64,000 nucleotides of DNA from Bifidobacterium eulemuris (GCF_014898155.1 NZ_CP062938.1:1178001-1242000); one strand, 5' to 3'; positions 51,842-60,676 are shown, numbered from the stretch's first letter. Notes: a model not told the origin generated them from the sequence alone. Numbers and translations: made by a program.

Positions 51842-53392
51842 TCACTTTCCAACTGCCTCACGGTAGTCCTGATATCCCTGATTGCGGGCGAGCGCCTCGT
51901 CGATATCGCGGTTTCCCTGCGCGGCCAGCCACGCATAGAGGTCGTCGTACAGCGAGGGGTTCATCGCGAGGAACGGCAGCAGTTCCGGATGCCGCGCCAT
52001 TTCGAACTGCATGGCAAAATCCTCGGTGCGACGGGCATCGTCGGAGTTCAGTCCGTCAACCTGCACCACCTGCTCCTGGGCGTCGAATTCCCCCTTGGAG
52101 ACGCGCTCGAACACGGAACCGGGCTCGAACGCAGGAGTGTAGGCGTCGGCGGCCATATCATTGCCGGATTCCATCGCGGTGAACGTCATCGAAGCGTTCG
52201 CCGCCGTGGCGGTGGGCGTCGCGGCGGATGCCACGGTCGTGGTCGGAGTCGGGGAAGCATCCTCCATGGGAGCGAACACGATCCGCTGCGGCTCGGCCGT
52301 CTGCGACTCGATCACTTGCGGCTCGGTCGTCTGCGCCATCGGCGTATCGCCTTCGCCCTGAGCTTCGGGTTCGACGGCCGCGTACGAATCGGAGGCCGTC
52401 TCGTCGACCGGCGCGATCCGGTCGGACGCTGCCGGCTGGTCGACGGGCTCGGACTGCGCAGCGAACACGGACTGCGCGACGAACACGGACTGTTCCGCGG
52501 ATTGCGCGGCTTCCGCAGCCTCAAATGATCCGGACGCCGCGAACGACAGCGCGTCGGCGGATGCCTCGGTCTGCGCTTCGGGCATCGCCTCCGGCTTGTC
52601 GGCATCAACCGGCGCGGCATCGGTCGGAGTCTCGGCCACGGCGGCCACCGTCGCGAACGGATCGACCGACGCCGGCTGCATGGCGACCTCGTCGGCGGCC
52701 AGCGGCACCAGCTGCGGCGCGGCCTGCGTCTGGGACTCCCCGGCCGTGGTGGCCACCGCGTCGGCGAACAGATCGCGGGGCTGCTCAGGTTCACGGTCGA
52801 GCTGGGTCAGTGGATTGGAGAGATCGAGCTCGCTCACCCTGCGCTTCACACTGGCCGCGTCGAACATACTGGTGGGCTCGCCGGCCCGCAGATCGAGAAT
52901 ATCGTCCACCGACATATCGGCGGCGTCCGGCTCCTGTTTGGCGGGTTCGACCGCGAAACCGAACAGGTCGGGCACGGGCGTATCCTCCGGTTCCGCCTCG
53001 ACCGGCTGCTCGAGGCGGATCAGATCCACCGGCACATCGCCGAACTGCATGCGCATCGGCGAGGTGGGCAGCAGAAAGTCGACGCCCGCCGGCAACCGCA
53101 GCAGGTCGCCGTTGTCCCGCACCACATAGGTGCCGTTGGTCGAGTTCAGATCGCAGATGACCGCGCCGCCGGACTGCTGCACTTCGAACACCGCATGCCG
53201 TTTCGACATCGACTTGGTGCCGTCGATCACATCGACGCGCGTATTGCCGTCATCCGCCAGCGGACGCAGCGGCTTACGGCCGATCTCAACGCGCTCGCCC
53301 GGTTTGACGCTGACATGGTCGATCCCATTGATTCTCACCGTCCACTGCACCGTGCCAGCCTTCCTTTCACGCAAAAACACACTACGAGCCAT
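51842..53392 (-). CDS. FHA-domain protein with disordered linker and LRV-like C-terminus
   Basis: A 516-aa protein. Residues about 15-105 form an FHA domain that binds phosphothreonine: ERVEIGRKPLR, SMSKRHAVFEV and CDLNSTNGTYV carry the conserved Gly-Arg, Ser, His and Asn-Gly. Then comes about 300 residues rich in Ala, Gln, Glu, Thr and Pro, surely disordered. The last 70 residues (MARHPELLPFLAMNPSLYDD and AWLAAQGNRDIDEALARN) look like a leucine-rich-repeat-variant unit. Partner phosphoproteins of a PknB-type kinase are to be expected. ATG 53392 has AAGGA 11 nt upstream. The helicase-like gene follows after 8 bp. Confidence 0.88.
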   Translation of the reverse strand: MARSVFLRERKAGTVQWTVRINGIDHVSVKPGERVEIGRKPLRPLADDGNTRVDVIDGTKSMSKRHAVFEVQQSGGAVICDLNSTNGTYVVRDNGDLLRLPAGVDFLLPTSPMRMQFGDVPVDLIRLEQPVEAEPEDTPVPDLFGFAVEPAKQEPDAADMSVDDILDLRAGEPTSMFDAASVKRRVSELDLSNPLTQLDREPEQPRDLFADAVATTAGESQTQAAPQLVPLAADEVAMQPASVDPFATVAAVAETPTDAAPVDADKPEAMPEAQTEASADALSFAASGSFEAAEAAQSAEQSVFVAQSVFAAQSEPVDQPAASDRIAPVDETASDSYAAVEPEAQGEGDTPMAQTTEPQVIESQTAEPQRIVFAPMEDASPTPTTTVASAATPTATAANASMTFTAMESGNDMAADAYTPAFEPGSVFERVSKGEFDAQEQVVQVDGLNSDDARRTEDFAMQFEMARHPELLPFLAMNPSLYDDLYAWLAAQGNRDIDEALARNQGYQDYREAVGK

Positions 53393-53495
53393 TGTGTCAT
53401 GCTTCCTTGAGAATTCGCGGATTGTCCTCAAGGATTAACAACTTCCGCCGATTTCCCCCCGTTGTGAACCCTCCGGTCCACGCCCGACTATGCGG

Positions 53496-53530
53496 AGAAC
53501 CCCGCAGTCCATACGGAACTGCGGGGTTCT
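53496..53530 (-). terminator. Hairpin terminator after rplL
   Basis: AGAACCCCGCAG and CTGCGGGGTTCT pair around about 11 nt, 40 bp past the rplL stop. Confidence 0.7.
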
Positions 53531-53569
53531 TCCAAGCGTCGCAATAGGCGGGTTTCACACCCGCGCGTA

Positions 53570-53953
53570 TTACTTGAGCTCGACGGTGGCGCCAGCCTCT
53601 TCCAGCTGAGCCTTGGCCTTCTCGGCGTCTTCCTTCTTGGCCTTCTCCAGGACCGGCTTCGGAGCGCCGTCCACGAGAGCCTTGGCCTCGGCCAGGCCGA
53701 GGTTGGTGATGGCGCGCACGGCCTTGATCACCTGGATCTTCTTGTCGCCAACGGCGGCGAGGACGACGTCGAACTCGTCCTTCTCTTCCTCGGCGGCGGC
53801 AGCAGCGCCCGGAGCGGCGGCGACGGCGACGGCGGCCGGAGCGGCGGCCTCGACATCGAACTTCTCCTCGAAGGCCTTGACGAACTCGGAGAGCTCGACG
53901 AGGGTCATCTCACCAAAGGCTTCCAGCAGCTCTTCGTTGGTGTACTTAGCCAT
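53570..53953 (-). CDS. rplL: 50S ribosomal protein L7/L12
   Basis: The 127-aa stalk protein (bL12) recruits translation factors. The N-terminal dimer domain starts [20 protein letters not shown]; the hinge is Ala/Glu-rich; the C-terminal domain has [20 protein letters not shown] and [16 protein letters not shown]. It follows rplJ by 111 bp and shares its transcript. Confidence 0.98.
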   Translation of the reverse strand: MAKYTNEELLEAFGEMTLVELSEFVKAFEEKFDVEAAAPAAVAVAAAPGAAAAAEEEKDEFDVVLAAVGDKKIQVIKAVRAITNLGLAEAKALVDGAPKPVLEKAKKEDAEKAKAQLEEAGATVELK

Positions 53954-54064
53954 AATGGCTTCCTTTCCATCTTGGTCGCGGATGAAGTGGATTCCGCAAC
54001 CGAATAAACCTTGTTTGTTTTCAGTTATGAAGCTTCATGATTCACGCGGCGAGCCGCAGGCGAA

Positions 54065-54586
54065 TCAGGCAGCCTTCTCCTGCTTCTCGCGCAGGGCGTC
54101 GATCGTACGCACGGCCTTGGTCGGCAGGGCGTTGAACAGGTACGCGGCCTTGGCCATCGTAGCCTTGACGTCGCCGGCGAACTCGGCGAGCAGCTGCGGA
54201 CGAGACTTGAGGTCTGCCAGCTTCTGGGCGGCTTCGGCGTCGTACACGATGCCGTCAGCGGCGGCACCCTTGACAACCAGAGCCTTGTTCTCCTTGGCAA
54301 AGTCACGCAGGATCTTCGCCACCTCGATGAAGTCGCCCTTCACGAACGTGACGGCGGTCGGGCCGGAGAGGATCTCGTCGAGACCTTCGATGCCCGCTTC
54401 CTTGGCGGCGATGCGTGCCAGCGTGTTCTTAGCCACAGTGTAGGAAGTATCGCGGCCTAGCTTTTCACGCAGATCGGAGATCTGCGGAACGGTAAGCCCG
54501 CGGTACTCGGTCAGGTAGACGGCGTCAGCGTTACGGAACTGCTCCGTAAGCTGGGCGACCACCACTTCCTTTTCGGGCCTCTTCAT
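54065..54586 (-). CDS. rplJ: 50S ribosomal protein L10
   Basis: A 173-aa protein (uL10), base of the L12 stalk. The start MKRPEKEVVVAQLTEQFRNA is preceded by AAGGAA 5 nt upstream of ATG 54586. The core VYLTEYRGLTVPQISDLREKL and YTVAKNTLARIAAKEAG is typical; the C-terminal helix binds L12 dimers. A leader of about 200 nt with L10-type structure lies upstream, allowing feedback control. Confidence 0.97.
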   Translation of the reverse strand: MKRPEKEVVVAQLTEQFRNADAVYLTEYRGLTVPQISDLREKLGRDTSYTVAKNTLARIAAKEAGIEGLDEILSGPTAVTFVKGDFIEVAKILRDFAKENKALVVKGAAADGIVYDAEAAQKLADLKSRPQLLAEFAGDVKATMAKAAYLFNALPTKAVRTIDALREKQEKAA

Positions 54587-54829
54587 GGCGTTCCTTCCTA
54601 AGTCGGCCGTTGACTTGAAGGACGGATCGTCCCGCCGGGCAATAAAAAGCCCTGCGCACAGGCAGAGCAACATAATCTCGCAAGCGAACCTGCGTACCCT
54701 TGACGGGCTTATATCTCTCAACCTGCGCTGGCTTGGCGAACCAAACTTCGGGAGTGCTTGCACACTCCAACCAACGGTCTGTGGTTTACAAGTCGACAAC
54801 TATACCGACCCGAGCGGACCCACACCCAA
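54587..54829 (-). promoter_or_regulatory. Leader (L10-type) and candidate promoter of rplJ-rplL
   Basis: On the minus strand TATAGT (54799-54804) may be the -10 box, with TTGGGT 19 bp upstream as a weak -35. The following 200 nt contain GCGCAGG-TT-GAG near 54720 and GCAGGGCTTTTTATTGCCC near 54640, which resemble the kink-turn and stem of bacterial L10 leaders bound by L10(L12)4. The match is by eye only. Confidence 0.55.
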
Positions 54830-54913
54830 TCCGGGCGTGTCGCGCTTGGCAGCGACGATGCGCTTTGGCCGCGACGCCGCTGTCGGAGGAACGCACCGGA
54901 CGCGCATCGCCTT

Positions 54914-54985
54914 TGTGGATAACTCAAAGGCTCGAACCACACAAGACTGTTCGACTGGACATCCTCGCCTCCTTCCGCCCACCAT
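54914..54985 (+). repeat. Intergenic block shared with 47103-47165 (copy B), with DnaA-type box
   Basis: TGTGGATAA (54914-54922) is the reverse complement of the DnaA box TTATCCACA. It begins a stretch that resembles 47103-47165: GTGGATAAC, AGGCT, GAACCACA and GTTC in the same order. The arms here are CGAAC and GTTCG. It lies in front of the toxin gene. Confidence 0.5.
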
Positions 54986-55016
54986 CGAACTATCGCGTGC
55001 GAGACGGGAGACTATT

Positions 55017-55361
55017 ATGCCTATTGACTTTCCGTATCCAATCGGATACACTTCGAAATGGACGATTATGCAGTCGAGCCACTACGACAAATGGTGGCGG
55101 AAACTCGAGGATGCCCGCGCAAAGAAAAGGATCGGTTCTTCGCTGCGCCGCATGGAGCGCGAAGGACGACTTCTGGGAGACTGGAAGATCTTCGATGGCA
55201 TCATCGAATTCCGATTCGACTTCGGCCCTGGCTACCGAGTCTACGCGGCACTCGAAAAAGACGAGTTGCTCCTACTGCTCGCCGGAGGGGACAAAGGCAG
55301 CCAAAGCCGAGATATCTTTGCGGCTAGGCAACTTCTAGCTCAGCGACGAAAGGAACGATGA
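55017..55361 (+). CDS. RelE/HigB-like toxin (addiction module killer protein type)
   Basis: A 114-aa protein matching the killer-protein family paired with HI1420-like antidotes. Its body LEDARAKKRIGSSLRRMERE, LGDWKIFDGIIEFRFDFGPG, YRVYAAL and LLLLAGGDKGSQSRDI has the usual order; Arg in FRFDFGPGYRVY and the late Lys/Gln are likely active-site residues of this ribosome-dependent RNase fold. GGGAG lies 6 nt before ATG 55017. In this family the toxin gene comes first. Its stop overlaps the antitoxin start (ATGA). Confidence 0.9.
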   Translation: MPIDFPYPIGYTSKWTIMQSSHYDKWWRKLEDARAKKRIGSSLRRMEREGRLLGDWKIFDGIIEFRFDFGPGYRVYAALEKDELLLLLAGGDKGSQSRDIFAARQLLAQRRKER

Positions 55362-55744
55362 TGGACACCACATTTTCCACTTGGCATATCGAGGATGACA
55401 TCCGATCCGACGAGGATGCCATCGGATATCTCAACGCAGCGCTTGAAGAGCGCGACCCGGCCTCGCTGCAGGATATGCTCGGCGTGGTCGCGCGCGCCCG
55501 AGGGATGACGGGCGTCGCCCGGGCGTCCGGATTGGGCCGCGAATCGCTGTACAAGGCGCTGCGCCCCGATTCTAAACCTTCGTTCGATACCATCATGCGC
55601 GTGGCCGACGCCTTGGGAGCGCAGCTGTACTTCCTTCCCAAAGACATCGACATGGAGGCGGTGCATAACGCCATCGAAGAAGTGAAACAGCATGCCGCCA
55701 AGCAAACGACCATCCCCACCACCGCAACAGGAAGCCTGACATGA
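55358..55744 (+). CDS. HTH antitoxin (addiction module antidote type)
   Basis: A 128-aa antidote of the HI1420 family. DEDAIGYLNAALEERDPASL and VVARARGMTGVARASGLGRE, then SLYKALRPDSKPSFDTIMRV form the helix-turn-helix that binds the promoter and neutralises the toxin. After about residue 100 there is an extra Lys/Ala/Thr-rich tail. The start is ATG 55358 or 55361, both after AAGGAACG. It overlaps the toxin gene upstream and the third gene downstream by 4 bp each. Confidence 0.9.
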   Translation: MMDTTFSTWHIEDDIRSDEDAIGYLNAALEERDPASLQDMLGVVARARGMTGVARASGLGRESLYKALRPDSKPSFDTIMRVADALGAQLYFLPKDIDMEAVHNAIEEVKQHAAKQTTIPTTATGSLT

Positions 55745-55998
55745 GCCAAACCACAGAACCAGCATCCCACCGAACGCCGAAGGACCCGCAGAAGTCACAG
55801 AAGCCCGCCGCCCAAACAGCCACCACCCGAGCGTGGCCGCATAAGGAACGTCAATCACGCAATCCTTTCGCGGTCAATCCGCGAGCGCAGGGAATCAAAG
55901 GCAAAGACGGCGGCAAATCACTAGGCAAAGGCACGATGCCGTTCAAAGCCACCGGCCACAAAGGCGGCATCAGCAGACAGGGTTCAAAACGCGGCTGA
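55741..55998 (+). CDS. Third gene of the toxin-antitoxin operon, basic 85-aa protein
   Basis: An unrecognised 85-aa protein, strongly basic and low in hydrophobic residues: the first half is Thr/Pro/Gln-rich, the second has NPFAVNPRAQGIKGKDGGKS and FKATGHKGGISRQGSKRG. It has no predicted fold and may bind RNA or DNA. Its ATG overlaps the antitoxin stop (ATGA) and AGGAA lies 7 nt upstream, so it is translated as part of the operon. Standard modules of this type have two genes. Confidence 0.65.
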   Translation: MSQTTEPASHRTPKDPQKSQKPAAQTATTRAWPHKERQSRNPFAVNPRAQGIKGKDGGKSLGKGTMPFKATGHKGGISRQGSKRG

Positions 55999-56295
55999 CC
56001 GACGTCATCCGATCGCCACGAATCGAAGCGAGGCGCGCATCTCGCCCGTCATCGAGTTCGGTCATTGCCCGCTCTCCATACATCATGATCCGTCGTATCG
56101 GACGATTGCCGTTCAGATCGGTGAAATGCAGGCCAGCATCAGATACAGCGAACCTAACAGCCCGGTCGTCCGCTGGCTTCGAAGCCGGTGAGCCGAAATA
56201 AACACAGCAATAATGAGACGGCATGGGCGATTCCTTTCATATGGCAATGTCCACGCGGCTCCCAGAGAACAGCCCAGGAACCTCATGGCGGGCAT
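55999..56295. other. Intergenic region between the TA operon and GH51
   Basis: A 297-bp stretch. On the minus strand an open frame of 84 codons (55970-56224) overlaps the end of the third TA gene; it contains AGLHFTDLNGNRPIRRIM but has no ribosome site and no recognised family. It might be a remnant of an older gene of the sugar cassette, but I would not call it a gene. Confidence 0.5.
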
Positions 56296-58668
56296 TCAGC
56301 CCTGCTCGCCGTCCGGAATGGACAAAACGGTGAATGACCAAGCGGGAACGGTGACCATCGAAGACACGCTCAGATCCACTATGTCGTCTACGGGAGCAGT
56401 CGGGGAGGCCTCATACCGCACGCCGGCCAACGGATCATCTCCGGTGAGCGTGCGTATCGACGAAACCGGAAGATCGGAACGCCCCAGCGCCTCCTTCACA
56501 TCAACCGCCACAGGTGATCCCATGGCATTGGTGATGCGCAGATAACTGGTTCGTTTCCCACTGTTGTGGGCTAAAGCCACCGTTCTGCGGATCTCCTCTC
56601 CTCTTTCGACGCCGCTCATCAGCTCGCTTCCATCCACGAGCACACGGACTTTCCGCCCACGGTCGGACACTAGAATCCGAAGCCGCCAACCATCACCGGG
56701 CTGGGGCTGTCCCTCCGTCCGCTGACCCACGGTAGACACGGCGGCGATATCAAAACCACCGCTTTCGGAATATGCGGTGATACGCGACATATTACGACTC
56801 AGACGAATCTGGTCGTACACACCTGCATCGATGTCGCCGAAATCAAAGAAGAAATCGGACTTCCCAGCGAGGTATTCCAGATGTAAGCGAATCTCATAGT
56901 CATCAGCATGAAGGTCAATGTCGGGGCATTGCTCCAGACCGGTGAAATAAGTCATGTCCGGCAGGCGACGTATCTCGCCGTCGCTCATACGAATCTCGAA
57001 TTCGGTGATAGAGAGCTTGAGATCGCCTCCCCACACCTGATCATGGGTGAAGCGTAGCCGCACCCGGTCGGAAAGTTCACGCACGCTTCCCACGACCCCT
57101 TCGATTTCAAGAGGAACAGCTGTGTCGGCGATCGTATCGGCATACATCTGCTGCACCCAATAGCTGTAGGTGCGGTGCACATGCTCGTTGTCAAAGTAGA
57201 TGAGATTCGGGTTCCAACCGGCATGTCCATTTTTGCAGAATAACGGCGCGTAAGAGGCCATGACCACGGCGTCTCCGTTGGCTTCCATGCGTCCCATGAT
57301 TGCGGATTCCGCCAATCCGTTAATGAGTCCGGTGCCCCATGAGCCGTATTCTCCTAAATACACCTTTGGCCCTTGACGATTAACGCCATCCCAATGGTCG
57401 AGATGACGGAACCACCAGCTGGGAGAACGGTAAGAATGCTCATCGACGATAGGAACGCCAAGTTTGCTCGCGATACGCCAGCCTTCGTCATAATCGCGTC
57501 CTTCCGGGTCGGGACCGACGGTGCCGATGACTGTGATCTCGGGATGAGCGGCCCTGACGGCCTCATAGATACGGGTGAACCGATCCTCGAACACCGCATC
57601 AATGCGGTCCTCATTGCCAATGCCGAGATATTCCAAGCCGAACGGATCGGGATGCCCCATTTCCGCACGCTTGGCCGCCCACTCATTGTCCGCAGGATCG
57701 GCATTGCAGAAATCAATCAGGTCGAGTACTTCCTGAATATATGCAGGCATGTCCTTCAGCGCGATGGGAACCGGTCCGGAATCCGTGTTTTGACAGCCCA
57801 CCCCCGCTGGGAGTATAGGCAGTGGCTTGGCTCCGATGGTTTCGCATAGAAGAAAGTACTCATAGTATCCGATGCGGAAGGATTGGTGGTATCCCCAACA
57901 GTTGAAGTTGTGCGGACGATGCTCCACCGGACCAATGGTGTCCTTCCACCGGTACATGTTGTAATAGCCATAGCCATGGGCAATGCATCCTCCGGGGAAG
58001 CGCATGAACCGCGGATGGAGCTCGTCCAGGACCCTTACCAGATCAGGACGGCAATGCTTCAACCCTTTATAGGCGGCACGGGGTTCAAGACTGACGAAAT
58101 CAAGTTCGAACACGCCTTCGCTCAGAAAGGTCAGACGGAAAGCGCCGTTAGAAGCCTCACCCTGCGAGACGAGCTCAAGGGTCAGCTTTTTCCATCCAAC
58201 GGAATCACAGACCAGCAGCCCCTCGGCCAGTACCTGACCATCATCGCCCAACAGCTCAGCACGCACCCGCTGGGGGCGTCCCGATTCGGTGCGGCACCAC
58301 AGACTCAAGTCATAGGACTCCTTTTTACGAAACACCATACCGTCAAAGCCTTCATTGGTCAGACTCGCCGGAGCCTTGCCGATTTCGACGATGGCATAGT
58401 GCGGATTCTCTTCAGCCACTGGAGAGTCGATGCCAAGAGAGAACGCCGCGAACGAGTCTTCAGGCACGGACTTGGTCCAGAATGAGTAGTTGCTCCAATG
58501 CTCCGAGCTCGAACGGCAGTATTCGAATGCACCGTTCTGCACGAGTTCGCTGGCGATACCACCGTCCGCACAGGCATTGATATCCTCGAAAAAGATTCCC
58601 CACAAATCGTCGCTGACACGATGGGAAGAAGCGGACCGTCGCACATGGATGGTTTCGATGTCTCTCAT
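56296..58668 (-). CDS. GH51 alpha-L-arabinofuranosidase
   Basis: A 790-aa enzyme that removes alpha-L-arabinofuranosyl groups from arabino-oligosaccharides. The start IFFEDINACADGGIASELVQ is typical; the acid/base Glu is in YLGIGNEDRI and the nucleophile Glu in VYLGEYGSWG. No signal peptide, so it works in the cytosol after import. At 790 aa it is longer than the 500-aa GH51 core, because of an added sandwich domain between the first strand and the barrel (about 60-190) and a C-terminal sandwich. AAGGGG lies before ATG 58668. It lies 3 bp after the permease gene, last in the second cassette. Confidence 0.93.
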   Translation of the reverse strand: MRDIETIHVRRSASSHRVSDDLWGIFFEDINACADGGIASELVQNGAFEYCRSSSEHWSNYSFWTKSVPEDSFAAFSLGIDSPVAEENPHYAIVEIGKAPASLTNEGFDGMVFRKKESYDLSLWCRTESGRPQRVRAELLGDDGQVLAEGLLVCDSVGWKKLTLELVSQGEASNGAFRLTFLSEGVFELDFVSLEPRAAYKGLKHCRPDLVRVLDELHPRFMRFPGGCIAHGYGYYNMYRWKDTIGPVEHRPHNFNCWGYHQSFRIGYYEYFLLCETIGAKPLPILPAGVGCQNTDSGPVPIALKDMPAYIQEVLDLIDFCNADPADNEWAAKRAEMGHPDPFGLEYLGIGNEDRIDAVFEDRFTRIYEAVRAAHPEITVIGTVGPDPEGRDYDEGWRIASKLGVPIVDEHSYRSPSWWFRHLDHWDGVNRQGPKVYLGEYGSWGTGLINGLAESAIMGRMEANGDAVVMASYAPLFCKNGHAGWNPNLIYFDNEHVHRTYSYWVQQMYADTIADTAVPLEIEGVVGSVRELSDRVRLRFTHDQVWGGDLKLSITEFEIRMSDGEIRRLPDMTYFTGLEQCPDIDLHADDYEIRLHLEYLAGKSDFFFDFGDIDAGVYDQIRLSRNMSRITAYSESGGFDIAAVSTVGQRTEGQPQPGDGWRLRILVSDRGRKVRVLVDGSELMSGVERGEEIRRTVALAHNSGKRTSYLRITNAMGSPVAVDVKEALGRSDLPVSSIRTLTGDDPLAGVRYEASPTAPVDDIVDLSVSSMVTVPAWSFTVLSIPDGEQG

Positions 58669-58671
58669 AGG

Positions 58672-59634
58672 TCACCCCTTGACCGCGCCGATCATGACGC
58701 CCTTATTGAAATACTTTTGCAGGAACGGATATAGAACGAGCAACGGCAGCGTGGAGACGATAATCACTCCGTATTTGATTTGGTCGGCCAACTGTTGTTG
58801 TTCGGCGGCGTTCGCCATGTTCACATTGCCCTGCTGCGCGTTGGTCTGATTGGCCAGTAGGATATCGCGCAGCACATTCTGCAACGGATACTTCGCGGAG
58901 TCACGGATGTACACCAGACCAGTGAAGAAGTCATTCCAATGGCCGACAAAATAATAGAGACCGACGACCGCGATAATCGCACTCGACAATGGCAGGACGA
59001 TTTTGAAGAAGTGTCCGAAATAGGTCAGCCCATCGATCTGCGCCGCATCATAGAGCTCATCGGGAATCGACGTCTCGAAGAACGAGCGCGCGATGATGAG
59101 GTTATACACATTGACGGCGGAGGGCAGAATGAACACCCACATGGTGTTGAGGATGCCGAGATTCTTGAACAGCAAGTAGTTCGGAATCAGACCACCGACG
59201 AAAAACATCGTGAAAGTTAGCAAAAACAGCAGCACGCGACGGGATTTCCATTCACGTCGCGACAAGGCGAACGCCGCAGGCAGCGTGACGATCATGTTGA
59301 GTGCGGTTCCAACCACCGAATACAAGATGGTGTTCGCGTATCCCTGCCAAATGCGACTATCGGCGAAAAGCTTCTCATAGCCTCCGAAATTGATGCCTTT
59401 CGGCAAGAACAGGATCTGCCCTTGGGATACCATGCCTTGATTTGAGAACGAGGCGATGATGACAAACCACAACGGATAGATGATGGCGAATACGATTGAC
59501 GCCAGCATCACAACGATGATGATGTCGGCGACCCAGTCGCCCATCGTTTTATGAGGCCGGACCTTCGGATTCCATGGAATATCGGCGGAAGTCAATTTAG
59601 AGGTTGGAGAATCGCCTGCGAGTGCGCTTGTCAT
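58672..59634 (-). CDS. Carbohydrate ABC transporter permease (LplC/MalG-like), arabinoside cassette
   Basis: A 320-aa membrane subunit with six helices and the loop DELYDAAQIDGLTYFGHF that meets the ATPase. I start it at ATG 59634 (AGGT upstream); the frame is open to 59823 but that part overlaps the partner permease and has no ribosome site. The last residues LLVLYPFLQKYFNKGVMIG are shared with 7003-7947. It works with 59684-60676 and the lipoprotein at 60885-62480. Confidence 0.92.
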   Translation of the reverse strand: MTSALAGDSPTSKLTSADIPWNPKVRPHKTMGDWVADIIIVVMLASIVFAIIYPLWFVIIASFSNQGMVSQGQILFLPKGINFGGYEKLFADSRIWQGYANTILYSVVGTALNMIVTLPAAFALSRREWKSRRVLLFLLTFTMFFVGGLIPNYLLFKNLGILNTMWVFILPSAVNVYNLIIARSFFETSIPDELYDAAQIDGLTYFGHFFKIVLPLSSAIIAVVGLYYFVGHWNDFFTGLVYIRDSAKYPLQNVLRDILLANQTNAQQGNVNMANAAEQQQLADQIKYGVIIVSTLPLLVLYPFLQKYFNKGVMIGAVKG

Positions 59635-59683
59635 TGGGATACCTGACCTTTTCTGACGGGTTTGCCTCATACCACTTCTCACA

Positions 59684-60676
59684 TCAGTAGATGCTGGTAT
59701 CTGAGACCTTCTTCGAAATCGTGTTCGCCGCGACAACGAAGATGAAATTGATGAGCGTGTTGAACAGGCCAATGGCCGTGGAATAGCTGAACTGGTTGCC
59801 AAGGATGCCGATGCGATAGACATACGTTGAAATGACCTCGGAGGATGACAGGTTCAGCGCGTTTTGCATGAGGAAGACCTTTTCGAATCCGACCGACAGC
59901 ACCGATCCCATCTTGAGAATGAGCATGACGCCGATGGTCGGCATGATCGTCGGCAAATCGACATATCGAATAAGCTGGAGGCGTCCCGCTCCATCGATTT
60001 TCGCCGCCTCATACAAGCTAAGATCCACGGAGGAAAGAGCGGCAAGATAGATAATGCAGTCCCAGCCGACATGCTGCCAGATTTCACTGACCCAATAGAT
60101 GACAGAGAACATGCCTGGGATGGCCATCAGACTGGTGTCTCCTGCGAAACGACCAAGGATGCCAGCGGTCGGATCCAGGAAGATATTAATCATGGCGACG
60201 ATGACCACCGTGGAGATGAAATGGGGCATGTAGGTAATCGTCTGCACGAATCCCTTGATTTTGGAGTTGCCAATCTGGTTGATCAGCAGCGCAAGGACGA
60301 TCGGGCAGATGAAGCTCATCACCAAGGTCCACAAGGAGATGCGAATAGTGTTGACCATAATCTGTCCGAACATCGGTGACATGATGAATTTGCTGAAATA
60401 CTTCAGCCCCACGAACTCACCCCCGGAGATGCCTTCTCGGGGATCAAAGTCGAAGAAGGCCAGACGGAGGCCATACATCGGGGCATAAGCGAACACCGCC
60501 ACGAAAAGCAGACAGGGGAACGTCAGCACCCACAGCCGCCATTTCGGCCCCACCTTCGAATCCAACCATGATCCAATTCGCGCCGGCAACGATTGCCCGT
60601 GCAGTAACGAGCCGCCACCCTCATGACGACCCCACGCCGCCGCCGGGCGAACCACCTCATCCACTCTCGCACTCAT
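59684..60676 (-). CDS. Carbohydrate ABC transporter permease (LplB-like), arabinoside cassette
   Basis: A 330-aa membrane subunit with about six helices and the loop LYEAAKIDGAGRLQLIRYVD, identical to that of 7961-8923. The first 45 residues are a cytosolic, His/Gly-rich extension. ATG 60676 follows AAAGGAAAG. It opens the permease-GH51 transcript, whose promoter at 60742-60769 is covered by two operator copies. Confidence 0.92.
   Translation of the reverse strand: MSARVDEVVRPAAAWGRHEGGGSLLHGQSLPARIGSWLDSKVGPKWRLWVLTFPCLLFVAVFAYAPMYGLRLAFFDFDPREGISGGEFVGLKYFSKFIMSPMFGQIMVNTIRISLWTLVMSFICPIVLALLINQIGNSKIKGFVQTITYMPHFISTVVIVAMINIFLDPTAGILGRFAGDTSLMAIPGMFSVIYWVSEIWQHVGWDCIIYLAALSSVDLSLYEAAKIDGAGRLQLIRYVDLPTIMPTIGVMLILKMGSVLSVGFEKVFLMQNALNLSSSEVISTYVYRIGILGNQFSYSTAIGLFNTLINFIFVVAANTISKKVSDTSIY

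Noticed and set aside
48357..51866. A 1169-codon open frame opposite the helicase-like gene
   Set aside because: Shadow frame caused by G+C-rich codon use; no motif, whereas the minus strand shows a clear protein family layout and coupled neighbours.
54914..54922. Replication origin signal (DnaA box)
   Set aside because: A single box with no cluster, no dnaA/dnaN genes and no A+T-rich unwinding region nearby.
54931..54952. LexA box (CGAAC ... GTTCG) before the toxin gene
   Set aside because: The spacing is 11 nt instead of 4, so LexA would not fit; treated as inverted arms of the shared block.
54600..55016. Upstream extension of the toxin frame from 54585
   Set aside because: The extra 144 codons run through the rplJ leader on the other strand; the family size and ribosome site fit ATG 55017.
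55970..56224. 84-codon frame on the minus strand with a protein-like middle
   Set aside because: No ribosome site, overlaps the end of the third TA gene and matches no family I know; kept only as a note in the intergenic entry.
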